The notes: a model not told the origin generated them from the letters alone. DNA of 64,000 nt from JAAUTY01 sp964397305 (GCA_964397305.1 CAYNIP010000002.1:124001-188000), one strand, 5' to 3'. Numbered from the stretch's first letter, positions 8,787 to 17,576 are shown. A program made the numbers and translations.

Positions 8787-9146
8787 CAGCCGCTCCGGGG
8801 TCCCGTTGCCCGCAACCCCCAAGCCGGCCTCCCCAAGCTGCGATCAGAGGCCCCCCAGAGACCCCTCGCCCAAGGTTGGGGACACGCTTTACACCAATTC
8901 TTTGTGGGCACGCTCCCTTGGGAACCCTAGTCTCTAGATGAAGAAGCCGGGTGAGAGCGTCGCCTGTTGCTTAAAAAGCCTGGGGCTACTCCCGCTGCCC
9001 CCGGACCCGCCTCCAACCTGGGAGACAGTTGCTAAGCCGGCCCGCCGTCGGCAACGTTACGGCGACGGGCAGCGTCAAAGCCTCAAAATGGGATTTCGGC
9101 GTGGGGGAATGATTCAATCACCCACCCTCTTGCACTAGGAGACTTT

Positions 9147-10763
9147 GTGATCATGTTTCGTTTTCCCCGGCGCCATCGCTGGCTTGCTTTTGCCCTAACC
9201 TGCCTACTGAGTTTTAGTGCGACGCTCGGGGTCGCGATCGCCCCCAGCCCAGCCCAGGCCCCTAGCGCTTGGTCGCTCCCCCTGAGCACCCGAGGCGCTC
9301 AGATCTTGGATGCCCGCAGCCAGCCCGTACTCCTGCGCGGTGTGAACTGGTTTGGCATCGAAACCGAGACCCACACTCCCCACGGTCTCTGGGTCCGGGA
9401 CTATGCCGAGATGCTCGCCCAGATCGCCCAAAACGGCTACAACATCATCCGCCTACCCTTCTCCATTCAGTCCCTGCGCTCTAACCAGATCAGCGGCGTC
9501 AACTTCGACATCGGCCGCAACCGGGAGCTACGCGGCAAAACCCCCATGCAGGTGATGGATCTCGTCGTCCAAGAGGCCGCCCGCCACGGCCTGCTGATCC
9601 TGCTCGACTGCCACCGCCTCAACGACCAGCGCATTCCCGAACTCTGGTACGGCGACGGTTTCACCGACCAGGACTGGATCGACACCTGGACGATGCTCGC
9701 CCGGCACTACCGCAACCAAGCCAATGTCATCGGCGCGGACTTGAAAAATGAACCCCACGGGGCCGCGAGCTGGGGCACGGGCGATCGCGCCACCGACTGG
9801 CGACTGGCCGCCGAGCGGGCTGGCAATGCCATCCTGGCCGTCAATCCGGACTGGCTGATCGTCGTCGAAGGCGTGGAGAAGAATGTCCCCGGCCAGCGCC
9901 TCGCCAGTCATTGGTGGGGCGGCAACCTGGAGGGCGTCGCGAACTATCCCGTGCGCTTGTCGCGGGCGAATAAGCTAGTCTACTCCCCCCACGAATACGG
10001 TGCAGGAGTCTACAATCAGCCCTGGTTCTCGGCCCCAGACTTTCCCCAAAACCTCGACCAACGCTGGGAAATCGGCTTCAACTACATCGCCCGCCAGGGA
10101 ATTGCCCCGATTCTGATCGGCGAATTCGGCGGCCGCCAAGTGGATGCCCAGTCGAAGGAGGGTATCTGGCAGCGGCGCTTGGTGAACTTCATCGCCGCCC
10201 AGGACCTGCACTTCACCTACTGGAGCTGGAATCCCAACAGCAGCGACACCGGCGGCCTGCTTCAGGACGATTGGCGCAACCTCCACGCGGACAAGCAGGC
10301 GCTCCTCGCTCCCTTGCTCACCGGCCGGCGACCGGCGATCGCGCAACCCGCACCCACCCCCGCTCCCGCGCCCACTCCCGCGCCTGCACCCACCCCCGCT
10401 CCCGCACCCACTCCCGCGCCTGCACCCACCCCCGCACCTGCACCCACTCCGGCTCCCTCAACCGGCCTACAAGTGGCCACAACAATCCAGTCTGACTGGC
10501 AGACCGGCTTCTGCACCAGCTTCCAGGTGCGAAATCCCAGCGCGAGCCCGATCCAAAACTGGCGGCTCCGCTTCCGCATGGCCCAGGCCACCATTGATCA
10601 GAGCTGGAATGGTCGCTTTGACCGCCAGGGCAGTGACTACACCGTGACACCACCGGACTGGGGCCGGGTGGTACAGCCAGGTCAAACCGTGGAGATTGGC
10701 TTCTGCGCTCGTAAGCAGGGGTCGAATTATCAGCCCCAGCAGGTACAGATCACAACCAACTAG
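9147..10763 (+). CDS. Secreted GH5 endoglucanase (cellulase) with Pro-rich linker and CBM2
   Basis: A 538-residue secreted glycoside hydrolase. A signal peptide covers about residues 8-38 (LAFALTCLLSFSATLGVAIA, then AQA). The GH5 catalytic domain runs to about 395, with the acid/base Glu202 in NEPHG and the nucleophile Glu326 in ILIGEFGG. HEYG and WSWNP motifs complete the active-site set. Residues about 400-437 are an Ala-Pro-Thr-Pro repeat linker. Residues about 438-538 form a family 2 carbohydrate-binding module with spaced tryptophans and a terminal Cys pair (TGFCTSFQV and IGFCARK). The enzyme should cut beta-1,4-glucans such as cellulose outside the cell. Translation can begin at GTG 9147 or ATG 9153, both served by AGGAG at 9137-9141. 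It is monocistronic and convergent with nanE. Confidence 0.92.
   Translation: MIMFRFPRRHRWLAFALTCLLSFSATLGVAIAPSPAQAPSAWSLPLSTRGAQILDARSQPVLLRGVNWFGIETETHTPHGLWVRDYAEMLAQIAQNGYNIIRLPFSIQSLRSNQISGVNFDIGRNRELRGKTPMQVMDLVVQEAARHGLLILLDCHRLNDQRIPELWYGDGFTDQDWIDTWTMLARHYRNQANVIGADLKNEPHGAASWGTGDRATDWRLAAERAGNAILAVNPDWLIVVEGVEKNVPGQRLASHWWGGNLEGVANYPVRLSRANKLVYSPHEYGAGVYNQPWFSAPDFPQNLDQRWEIGFNYIARQGIAPILIGEFGGRQVDAQSKEGIWQRRLVNFIAAQDLHFTYWSWNPNSSDTGGLLQDDWRNLHADKQALLAPLLTGRRPAIAQPAPTPAPAPTPAPAPTPAPAPTPAPAPTPAPAPTPAPSTGLQVATTIQSDWQTGFCTSFQVRNPSASPIQNWRLRFRMAQATIDQSWNGRFDRQGSDYTVTPPDWGRVVQPGQTVEIGFCARKQGSNYQPQQVQITTN
10342..10458 (+). repeat. Tandem repeat encoding the Pro/Ala/Thr linker
   Basis: Imperfect 12- to 24-base units of the type CCCGCACCCACC/CCCGCTCCCGCG run in tandem through the cellulase linker and encode the Ala-Pro-Thr-Pro-Ala-Pro pattern. 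Such arrays expand and contract by slippage, so linker length is likely to vary between strains. Confidence 0.8.
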
Positions 10764-11123
10764 GTGACGTTGCCCACCACAACCAACCCGGGAGCAGGCG
10801 CAAAAAATCGCCGTAGTTGTGCTTGAGCGCTGGGTGCATCTCGGTTAGGCAAGTTTGCCCACTCTGCGAGAAGCCGCTGCGCGTCTACATCCCCCAACCC
10901 CTTCTCCCAGGCAGGGCGAAGGGGAGTCTCCAAAGGGAGATGCACCCTTAGCGCTCCCGCAAGCTGGCTAAAGCGGAGCCAACGCCCAACGAGGCCGACT
11001 GCGCCCTCCCCCTCAATCCCTCTCCCAAGCTTGGGAGAGGGACTTCTCGCTTCCCTGCTACCAAGCTTGGGAGCTTGGAGGCTGGGGGCAACCGTAAGGC
11101 CACAGGGGGATGCACCCCCAGAC
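10764..11123. repeat. Intergenic region filled by dispersed repeat modules
   Basis: The gap between the cellulase and nanE stop codons contains the block TCGGTTAGGCAAGTTTGCCC followed by the GAGAAGCCGCTGCGCGTC module (10840-10890). It continues with the CTCTCCCAAGCTTGGGAGAG palindrome near 11028-11047 and a second related hairpin near 11060. The same modules recur at 6540, 32047, 42922 and 59589. The palindromes may act as bidirectional transcription terminators for the two convergent genes; this is inference. No gene is supported. Confidence 0.6.
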
Positions 11124-11804
11124 CTAGACCGCCGCCGCCACAGCCTGTTGAAACGCCTGAGCCAAGCGATCCACTCCGGTAATCGCCGTGCCAACGACCA
11201 CCGCATAGGCCCCTTGCTCCAGGGCCTGGCGGGCCATCGCAGGCGTAGAGATTCCTCCTTCGCAGATGGCCGGCACAGCTAAGCCCGACACCAACTGAGC
11301 CAACAACTCCCAGCCAGGGGGCTGCAAGTGCTGGGTGGCGGCCGTGTAGCCGTAGAGGGTCGTACCAATCAAGTCAGCCCCCGCTGCCGCTGCCGCCTGG
11401 GCACTTTCCCAGGTATCGACATCAGCCATGACGAGCGTGCCGAGGTCCTGGTGTAGGCGGCGGATCAGATCGGCGGCGGTATCCCCCTCCGGGCGGGGGC
11501 GCAGCGTCGCATCTAGGGCGATGATGTCGGCTCCAGCAGCGGCGACGGCGGCGGCATCCCTGAAGCGGGGGGTAATGTAGACCTCACTGCCGGGGAGTTG
11601 TTGCTTCCAGAGTCCGATGATCGGCGTCGCGGGCAGGACCTGCCGCACGGCGGCAATGTGGGTTGGGGAGTCGAGGCGCAGGCCGGCTGCCCCGTGGTTG
11701 ACGGCGACCTGGGCGAGGGCGGCGATCATGGCGGGGGCGTGCAGCGGCGAATCGGGCGGCGCTTGGCAGGAGACGATCAGTTGCTGGCGGAGTTGCGGGA
11801 GCAT
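11124..11804 (-). CDS. nanE: Putative N-acetylmannosamine-6-phosphate 2-epimerase
   Basis: A 226-residue TIM-barrel protein. It shows the NanE pattern: LIVSCQAPPDSPLHAPAMIAALA at the N-terminus, GAAGLRLDSPTHI, IIGLWKQQLPGSEVYITP, IIALDATLRPRP, LVMADVDTWESAQAAAAAGADLIGTTLYGYT and the C-terminal phosphate-binding loops CEGGISTP and AYAVVVGTAIT. The enzyme converts N-acetylmannosamine-6-phosphate to N-acetylglucosamine-6-phosphate in amino-sugar catabolism. Length is normal for the family. No other nan or nag gene is nearby, so the source of substrate is unclear; in cyanobacteria it may serve amino-sugar salvage or cell-wall recycling (inference). The stop lies in the repeat-filled gap shared with the cellulase. 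Confidence 0.88.
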   Translation of the reverse strand: MLPQLRQQLIVSCQAPPDSPLHAPAMIAALAQVAVNHGAAGLRLDSPTHIAAVRQVLPATPIIGLWKQQLPGSEVYITPRFRDAAAVAAAGADIIALDATLRPRPEGDTAADLIRRLHQDLGTLVMADVDTWESAQAAAAAGADLIGTTLYGYTAATQHLQPPGWELLAQLVSGLAVPAICEGGISTPAMARQALEQGAYAVVVGTAITGVDRLAQAFQQAVAAAV

Positions 11805-11854
11805 GGCGGCTGGGAGGCAGGGATAAACCGCTGTTTAGTATCCCACGGGCTGCC

Positions 11855-13138
11855 TCAACTGCGGTTATTGCGCTCTTCAGGAGGCAGGGAGGGGGGCTCA
11901 GCATCGCCGAGGATGAAGGTTTCGGCCTTCTTGATCACGTCGCGGGCGAGGCGCTCGCTGAAGCCGACGGTGAAGGCGATCGCACAAAAGAAAAACTCTT
12001 CCTGTCGTCCTTGCACATTATCCTCATCGATTTTCAGCGGAATGATGCCCGAATTCATGATCGCAAACAACAGAAGCCCGAAGGAGAGGCCAATAATCGG
12101 CTTAAACGCCCCGATGAAAATAGGCAGGACATAGCTCGGTCGTTCGTGGTGGTCTTCTGGCTGGTCAAAGTCATCGATTCGCAGCAGAATGCTGATGGCA
12201 CTGCCCAACATCCCCGAAGCGGCGACCAAGAGCAGCAAAAAGAGGAGTTTTTCGTCAGCTCGCTGAAGCTCACGCTGGGCCCGTAGACTGACCAACTGGG
12301 TACTGGCCCCGAGTAACTGCTCAATATCAGCCTGAGTGTCGGCGGAGCGCAAATCCCGGACCTGAGCCCCCACGGCACTGGCGAGCCCCATCGTGGCATA
12401 GTCTGGATTCGGGACGGTCCCAGTAATGCGTCCCTGGGCATCGATCTCTAGCCCGGTGGTGCGGCGCAGGTTGGCCCGGCTGTCGGCGATCTGGATCTCG
12501 AGCTGGGCGATCTGACCATCTAGGGTGCTGGTATCGCGCCGGATGGCGGAGGAGCCGAAGAGGCCGACGGCGATCAGGGTGCAGGCAACGGTGGTGGTCA
12601 GGGCTAGGCCAGAAATCACTTTTAGCGGCGCTGAATCGGCGTAGTAAAAGTCGAGAAAGCGATTCACCAAGAAGCCGAACACCGGGGTGTATTTGTAGTT
12701 ATTCAGGGTGCGATCAACGTAAACTCGGAGTTTGAGGGAGCCCTTAGCATTGCCTCGTTCGAGGTGGGCCACGGCATCGCGGATGTATTTGAAGAGCACG
12801 ACTAATTGGAGGCCCACAGCGTTGTAGGCGATCGCCGGCTCGCTGCCCGCCTTGAATCGCTCCGGTTCCAGGGGTTGCAATCCCTGGCGCTGGATGAGCA
12901 GTTCCGTGCGTGCGGTCAGCACGGAAAGCAGGGCCAGTTCCCGCCGGAAGAGGGCCATGAGCCGGGCCTGGTCTTCGCGCTCCTCGGGGGTCCCTGGCTT
13001 CGTTGGGACTGGGTGATGGCTAAACCCCTGGGCTGCGTGTAGGATCACCTCGCGGCAATGAGTAACCTCAATCGCTAGGGGTTGGGGGAAAGCGGGGGAG
13101 GACTGGGGCGCGATCGCGGTCATCGCAGAGGACTCCAA
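11855..13138 (-). CDS. Hypothetical membrane protein with a periplasmic coiled-coil segment
   Basis: A 427-residue protein I do not recognise by function. Visible layout: a soluble N-terminal half of about 175 residues (FRRELALLSVLTARTELLIQR, then KYIRDAVAHLERGNAKGSLKLRVYVDRTLNNY); a membrane helix at about 180-200 (LALTTTVACTLIAVGLFGSS); a charged helical stretch likely to be coiled coil (DGQIAQLEIQIADSRANLRRTT); two or three C-terminal membrane helices (FLLLLLVAASGMLGSAISILL and IGLSFGLLLFAIMNSGII); and a cytoplasmic tail. Similar proteins occur in cyanobacteria as conserved hypotheticals, as I recall. Translation could also start at Met6. The gene is 50 bases downstream of nothing and 50 bases upstream of nanE on the same strand, so co-transcription with nanE is possible. 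Confidence 0.7.
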   Translation of the reverse strand: MESSAMTAIAPQSSPAFPQPLAIEVTHCREVILHAAQGFSHHPVPTKPGTPEEREDQARLMALFRRELALLSVLTARTELLIQRQGLQPLEPERFKAGSEPAIAYNAVGLQLVVLFKYIRDAVAHLERGNAKGSLKLRVYVDRTLNNYKYTPVFGFLVNRFLDFYYADSAPLKVISGLALTTTVACTLIAVGLFGSSAIRRDTSTLDGQIAQLEIQIADSRANLRRTTGLEIDAQGRITGTVPNPDYATMGLASAVGAQVRDLRSADTQADIEQLLGASTQLVSLRAQRELQRADEKLLFLLLLVAASGMLGSAISILLRIDDFDQPEDHHERPSYVLPIFIGAFKPIIGLSFGLLLFAIMNSGIIPLKIDEDNVQGRQEEFFFCAIAFTVGFSERLARDVIKKAETFILGDAEPPSLPPEERNNRS

Positions 13139-13230
13139 GCAGGCCTTTACCGTCTAGCTTACAGGCCCGTTGCCAGCACGGACGGGCCACGGGCTTCGCT
13201 AGAATAGCAAGCATCACTGAGGGTCAGTCC

Positions 13231-13431
13231 ATGCAACTACCGAACCACCTGCTGTCGGAGCTGCGGCTCTATTTACGAGCGCGGCAGCAGCAAAATGATG
13301 CCGAAGCCCGCCGCCTGCTAAACCAGATCGAGCAGGCCGAAGAGGAGGCCGCCGTGCAGGCGGCGATCGCCGAGCCCGAGGCTGCCGCCTTCTTTGCCAG
13401 CAGCCCCCAGGACTCAGCTCTCCATTGCTAA
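13231..13431 (+). CDS. Small hypothetical protein, acidic and helical (66 aa)
   Basis: MQLPNHLLSELRLYLRARQQ opens a 66-residue, Glu/Ala-rich, strongly helical protein containing NQIEQAEEEAAVQAAIAE. No family is recognised. It has an ATG start with GAGGG 8-12 bases upstream and codon use like its neighbours, and it sits cleanly between the divergent membrane-protein gene and the fur promoter. Those points favour a real gene. Size and composition alone would not exclude a chance frame. Confidence 0.55.
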   Translation: MQLPNHLLSELRLYLRARQQQNDAEARRLLNQIEQAEEEAAVQAAIAEPEAAAFFASSPQDSALHC

Positions 13432-13471
13432 CAGTTCGGGCCTCTTGGTCTCGGGCGAGCCGGCCGTCAAC

Positions 13472-13531
13472 TTGCAATTCATTCTCAATTAACAATATTT
13501 GTTGCAAATCACAGCGAAAGACAACTATGAT
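13472..13531 (+). promoter_or_regulatory. fur promoter with candidate Fur box (autoregulation)
   Basis: A -35 hexamer TTGCAA (13502-13507) and a -10 hexamer TATGAT (13526-13531) are separated by 18 bases, a good sigma-70 type promoter for the gene starting at 13563. Just upstream, 13472-13499 is an AT-rich block, TTGCAATTCATTCTCAATTA and following bases, that resembles iron-box half sites. Its reverse complement contains TTGAGAAT, the same octamer found twice upstream of the flavodoxin-fold gene. Autoregulation by Fur is inferred. Confidence 0.6.
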
Positions 13532-13562
13532 GTTGGCTAAGTAGAATTTGCCAATCGTCATT

Positions 13563-14147
13563 ATGCTCTCCTACACGGCATCGTCCCTCAAGGCCGAGCT
13601 GAACGCCCGTGGCTGGCGTCTGACGCCCCAGCGCGAAACGATTCTTCACGTCTTCCAAAACCTACCTCGAGGCAACCACCTGAGCGCTGAAGAGTTGCAC
13701 GGTTTGCTCGATCAGCGGGGTGAAAATATCAGCCTCTCCACCATCTACCGCAGCGTCAAGCTGATGGCAAGGATGGGAATTCTCCGAGAGTTGGAGCTGG
13801 CAGAAGGGCACAAGCACTACGAGCTGAATCAGCCTTATCCGCACCATCACCATCATATGGTCTGCATTCAGTGCAACAAGACCATCGAATTTAAGAACGA
13901 TTCAATTCTCAAACAAAGCTTGAAGCAAGTTGAGCGGGAAGGATTTCAACTCATTGATTGCCAACTAACAGTTATGGCCGTTTGCCCTGAGGCCCTGCGG
14001 ATGGGTTGGCCGTCATCACTGCCGAGTAATTGGTCGTGCAGTCGCATGATCGCGGAGCAAGATCAGGAGACACCCCTGGAGGCCCTGAACTTGGTGGCGG
14101 CTCCAGCGACCAAGGAATTAGCCGAGGCTCAGGCTAGTAAAGAATAG
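13563..14147 (+). CDS. fur: Ferric uptake regulator, FurA-like
   Basis: A Fur family metalloregulator of 194 residues from ATG 13563; an in-frame TTG at 13548 is less likely. The winged helix is intact (SLKAELNARGWRLTPQRETI, then SLSTIYRSVKLMARMGILRE), as is the dimerisation/metal domain with the HKHYELNQPYPHHHHHMVC stretch and a CIQC cysteine pair. In cyanobacterial FurA, as I recall, a second CxxC (CPTC) follows near the C-terminus; here the corresponding site reads VCPEALRMGW, with only one cysteine, plus a later lone Cys in NWSCSR and a tail of about 40 extra residues. The protein represses iron-uptake genes when iron is sufficient. A strong promoter with a Fur-box-like element lies directly upstream. 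Confidence 0.92.
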   Translation: MLSYTASSLKAELNARGWRLTPQRETILHVFQNLPRGNHLSAEELHGLLDQRGENISLSTIYRSVKLMARMGILRELELAEGHKHYELNQPYPHHHHHMVCIQCNKTIEFKNDSILKQSLKQVEREGFQLIDCQLTVMAVCPEALRMGWPSSLPSNWSCSRMIAEQDQETPLEALNLVAAPATKELAEAQASKE

Positions 14148-14323
14148 GGCGAGGGCCTCCCCGTTAAGCTAGGGCGGCTGCGGCCGTCAGGCGGTTGAAG
14201 CTTTAGCGGCATCATGACCGCCTTGGGGCGGTTGCGGCTCCCTGAGGTTGGGCCTGAAAGTCCTGGGGGGGGCGGGGGCAATTTCTGAGGACGAGCCCGC
14301 AGGAGGGGGGTCGCTAACTAAGG

Positions 14324-15280
14324 ATGACAGCAACAGATTGGGCGATCGCCACCTACGGCCTCACCAAGCAGTTTGACCGCCATCTGGCCGTGAACCAGGT
14401 GGAATTCACCGTGGGACCGGGGGAGGTCTACGGCTTAATCGGGCCCAATGGCGCGGGCAAGACGACCCTGATCCGAATGCTGGCGACGGTGGAGACCCCC
14501 AGCGCTGGCGAGATCTACATCGGCGGCGATCGCCTCCGCCCCGGCCAGGCCAACCGGGAGATCAAGCGGCGGCTCGGCTACTTGCCCGATGATTACCCCC
14601 TCTACGAGGATCTAACCGTCTGGAATTACCTCGAGTACTTCGCCCGGCTCTACGGCCTGCGATCGCCCCAACGCCAGCGCCGCCTCTACGAACTGCTGGA
14701 GCTGGTGCAACTAGGTCCCAAGCGCCACAGCAATATTGCCACCCTCTCGCGGGGCATGAAGCAGCGGCTCAGCCTCGCCCGCGCCATCCTCCACGAGCCC
14801 AGCATCTTGCTCCTCGACGAGCCCGTGTCGGGGCTTGATCCCCTGGCTCGCCAGCAGTTCCGCCAAATCATCCGCGTGCTTCAGGAGGCCGGCTTGACCG
14901 TGCTCATCTCCTCCCATGTGCTCAGCGACCTGGCGGAACTCTGTACCACGATCGGGATCATGGAGCTGGGCTGCCTGGTTGAGAGCACCTCCCTGGCGGC
15001 GCTTTACCAGCGTTGGGCTCGGCCCTACCTGATCATTGGGGCTCTCCAGGGCGATCGCGCCGCCCTCGAGGTCGAGCTAGGCCACTGTCCCCAAGTACAA
15101 GGATGGGAGCCCATCGAGTCCGGCAGGGCCCTGCGCGTTGCGTTCACCGGTGACGAAGCCGCCAGTAGCAACCTGTTGCGGGCCCTGGTCCAGGCTGGAG
15201 TATCGATTGTGCAATTCCGCTACGAGCGCGACGACCTCGAGGACATCTTCCTGAAGCTGGGTCATCAACAGGTGTCCTAA
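14324..15280 (+). CDS. ABC-2 type transporter ATP-binding protein
   Basis: A 318-residue ABC ATPase of the CcmA/NatA class. It has Walker A GPNGAGKTT, Q-loop region GYLPDDYPLYEDL, signature LSRGMKQRLSLARA (a variant of LSGGQ with Arg), Walker B ILLLDEPVSGLDP, D-loop and the switch His in LISSHVLSDL. The C-terminal 80 residues form the accessory domain usual in ABC-2 exporters. Such ATPases drive export of lipids, polysaccharides or drugs together with a separate multi-spanning permease, normally encoded directly downstream. Here no permease follows; 165 bases later the opposite strand begins. The permease must be elsewhere or has been lost. Confidence 0.9.
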   Translation: MTATDWAIATYGLTKQFDRHLAVNQVEFTVGPGEVYGLIGPNGAGKTTLIRMLATVETPSAGEIYIGGDRLRPGQANREIKRRLGYLPDDYPLYEDLTVWNYLEYFARLYGLRSPQRQRRLYELLELVQLGPKRHSNIATLSRGMKQRLSLARAILHEPSILLLDEPVSGLDPLARQQFRQIIRVLQEAGLTVLISSHVLSDLAELCTTIGIMELGCLVESTSLAALYQRWARPYLIIGALQGDRAALEVELGHCPQVQGWEPIESGRALRVAFTGDEAASSNLLRALVQAGVSIVQFRYERDDLEDIFLKLGHQQVS

Positions 15281-15444
15281 GCCTGGCTGCTCGACCTCCT
15301 CCGCAATGCCTTAACCCAGGAAAGCGATCAGACCACAATCCGGGTTCCAGAAGCGCGCTTCCAGCCCTCACCCGAAACCGCTCTCCCGGCGGGCAAGGGG
15401 CTTTGGACCTCCCCTTCTCCCTGAGGGCGAGCGTGATAGTCCTT

Positions 15445-17535
15445 TTAAGAGTGGGGCTCGCCAAACAAAACCAGCGAGCAGGTAATTTCCTGGATCGCCT
15501 GGGTCGTCACATTGCTCACCGCCAAGCCCCCGGCCGTGCGGCGGCGCATGGAGCGGAGTACTACCATGTCAAAATCTCGGGAAACTTGGACAATCGCCCG
15601 GGCTGCATCGTCCTCGAGCACGGTCTCGATCTGGTAGGGAATTGGGGGGTCGCCGGTGCTCATGATCGCCGCGAGCTGGGCTTCAAAGGCCTGCACTTCC
15701 TCGCGGGTCGTGCGGCGATCGCCCACATGCAGCAGGGTCAGACCCCCTTCATTCGTATTCGCAAACAATTGGGCAAAGCGAACAGCCTGAATCGCCGTCG
15801 GCGTGATGATCTTAATGGGGACCAAAAGCCTCCGAATCTTCAGCGGCTCCTCCAAGAGGCGCATCACGACCACCGGACAGTGGGAAGACCAAAACACCTG
15901 GTCAATGATGCTGCCAAAGAGCCGCGCCCGCAGCCCCTGATCACTCCAGCCCATGACCACCAGCTTGGCGTTCACCTCCCGGGCCGCGCGGCTGATCCCC
16001 TGAGCCACATCGTCATCAATGCGGAGCAGGGGCTGCACCGGAACCCCAAAGGCCTTCGCCGCTGTTTCTGAGCGCTGGAGCAGCTTACGGCTGTGGTCGA
16101 TGGCCACATTGAGTTGCGGCTCGTCCATGTGGACGTGGGCTGGAGCGACGATCAAGGGCACAACGCGCCCCAGCTCGTGACGGGCGAGCAGGGCAGCCAT
16201 GCCAATCAGGTAATGCTGGGTCAGGGGATTTCGCACCGACACCACGATTGTGAAGGGCTCTACCGTGTCGCTGACGGGGTTGCCCAGATTGGTCGCGGCC
16301 AAGTCCCAATCCAGCGTCGTCTCGCTCAGGGGCTGGGGCCCTCGGGGTAGGCGGCGGGCAAACTGAGCCGTGAGGACAGGCCCCAGCAGCGACGTGATCA
16401 GCATGAGCACAATGACGCTGTTAAACACACTGTCGGAGAGCAGGCGATCGCCCGCCGCATTCACCGCCTGATAGCCAGCCAGGGCCGCCGCCAGCGTCGC
16501 CGCCACCTGAGGCAGGGAGAGGGACCACATGGTGAGCATCTCGTTCCGACTGTAGCGGTAGACCAGCCGAATCACCGCTGCCGCCGCCAACTTCGCCAGG
16601 ATCAGGCCGCCCACAATGCCCAACACCAAACCCAGGTCCAGCGTGAGTGTGCGGGCAAAGGCCTGCACATCGAGCAGCAGGCCCATCCCTACAAAGAAGA
16701 AGGGAATAAACAGCACACTGCCCACGAACACCACCTTTTCCTCCACCGGGCCGCGGCCAACCACATCATTGACCGCCAAGCCGGCTAAAAACGCGCCGAC
16801 AATTTTATCAACATTGATCGCCTGGGCCCCGAGACTCGCGAGGAAGACGGCTCCGAGCACAAAGAGAAATTGGTTACTCTGCTCATCCCCCGTGCGCCGA
16901 AAATACTCCCGGCCGAGCCAATCAAAGCCAAAGAGAACCACTGCTGCATAGAGCGCGAGGCTGATGAGTTGCAGCACCAGGCCCTCGGGAGAAAAGTCCC
17001 CTAGATGGATGGGGACGCAGATCGCCAGCACGAGGAGGGCGGCAATGTCGGTGAAAATCGTCGCCCCGATCGTGACCGTGACCGCTTCATTCCGCACGAC
17101 ACCGAGGCGGCTCACAATCGGGTAGGCCAAGAGGGTATGGGAGGCTAGCAGGGAGCCAATCAGGGCGGACGTATTCCAGTCAAAGCCCCCGAAACGACCC
17201 ACCGCCAGACCCGTGAGCAGCGGGAGGGCAAACGTAGCCAAGCCAAAGCTAAGGGAGCGATTTTGGGTCTTCCGAAAGTCGGCTAGGTCAATCTCCAACC
17301 CGGCCACGAACATCAGATAAATCTTGCCGACATCCGACAGCAGCTCGATCGTGTCGTCTTCTGGGTTGAGCAACTGGAGGCCGTTGGGGCCCAGGCACAC
17401 GCCTGCGACCAGCAACCCGACCAGGCCGGGAAGGCGCAACTGCTCAAAAATCGGCGGGATGACCAGCACAACCAAGAGCAGGAGGGTAAAGGCAAAGAGG
17501 GGGGTATCGAGGATTAAAGTTGCGAGGCCGAGCAT
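15445..17535 (-). CDS. Cation:proton antiporter (CPA2) fused to two universal stress domains
   Basis: A 696-residue protein. Residues 1-400 are a CPA2/NapA-like Na+/H+ exchanger with about 12 membrane segments (VLVIPPIFEQLRLPGLVGLLVAGVCLGPNGL near the start, TIFTDIAALLVLAICV and AFLAGLAVNDVVGRGPVEEKVVFVG in the core). Residues about 415-550 and 555-690 are two universal stress protein (USP-A) domains (KLVVMGWSDQGLRARLFGSIIDQVFWSSHCPVVVM is the nucleotide-loop region of the first). This fusion is common in cyanobacteria; the USP tandem probably regulates ion exchange in response to nucleotide or stress. The substrate ion cannot be fixed from sequence. It lies on the minus strand ahead of an ABC ATPase gene facing it, and is preceded by an AGTGGGC tandem repeat. 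Confidence 0.9.
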   Translation of the reverse strand: MLGLATLILDTPLFAFTLLLLVVLVIPPIFEQLRLPGLVGLLVAGVCLGPNGLQLLNPEDDTIELLSDVGKIYLMFVAGLEIDLADFRKTQNRSLSFGLATFALPLLTGLAVGRFGGFDWNTSALIGSLLASHTLLAYPIVSRLGVVRNEAVTVTIGATIFTDIAALLVLAICVPIHLGDFSPEGLVLQLISLALYAAVVLFGFDWLGREYFRRTGDEQSNQFLFVLGAVFLASLGAQAINVDKIVGAFLAGLAVNDVVGRGPVEEKVVFVGSVLFIPFFFVGMGLLLDVQAFARTLTLDLGLVLGIVGGLILAKLAAAAVIRLVYRYSRNEMLTMWSLSLPQVAATLAAALAGYQAVNAAGDRLLSDSVFNSVIVLMLITSLLGPVLTAQFARRLPRGPQPLSETTLDWDLAATNLGNPVSDTVEPFTIVVSVRNPLTQHYLIGMAALLARHELGRVVPLIVAPAHVHMDEPQLNVAIDHSRKLLQRSETAAKAFGVPVQPLLRIDDDVAQGISRAAREVNAKLVVMGWSDQGLRARLFGSIIDQVFWSSHCPVVVMRLLEEPLKIRRLLVPIKIITPTAIQAVRFAQLFANTNEGGLTLLHVGDRRTTREEVQAFEAQLAAIMSTGDPPIPYQIETVLEDDAARAIVQVSRDFDMVVLRSMRRRTAGGLAVSNVTTQAIQEITCSLVLFGEPHS

Positions 17536-17545
17536 AGGAGTGAGG

Positions 17546-17573
17546 AGTGGGCAGTGGGCAGTGGGCAGTGGGG
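17546..17573. repeat. AGTGGGC heptamer tandem repeat
   Basis: Three copies of AGTGGGC plus one AGTGGGG run in tandem between the amidohydrolase stop codon (17577) and the antiporter start (17535). Such short G-rich heptamer arrays are frequent between cyanobacterial genes and vary in copy number between strains. Confidence 0.8.
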
Positions 17574-17576
17574 CCC

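Noticed and set aside
8723..9138. Two overlapping short plus-strand frames upstream of the cellulase
   Set aside because: Pro/Arg-rich translations typical of GC-rich non-coding DNA, no recognisable domain or start signal.
10342..10458. Regularly repeated DNA that could look like a CRISPR or satellite array
   Set aside because: The repeats have no spacers, stay in frame and encode the Pro/Ala/Thr linker of the cellulase.
15281..15335. Possible remnant of an ABC-2 permease after the ATPase (WLLDLLRNALTQES in one frame)
   Set aside because: Too short, no start codon and no further permease-like sequence.
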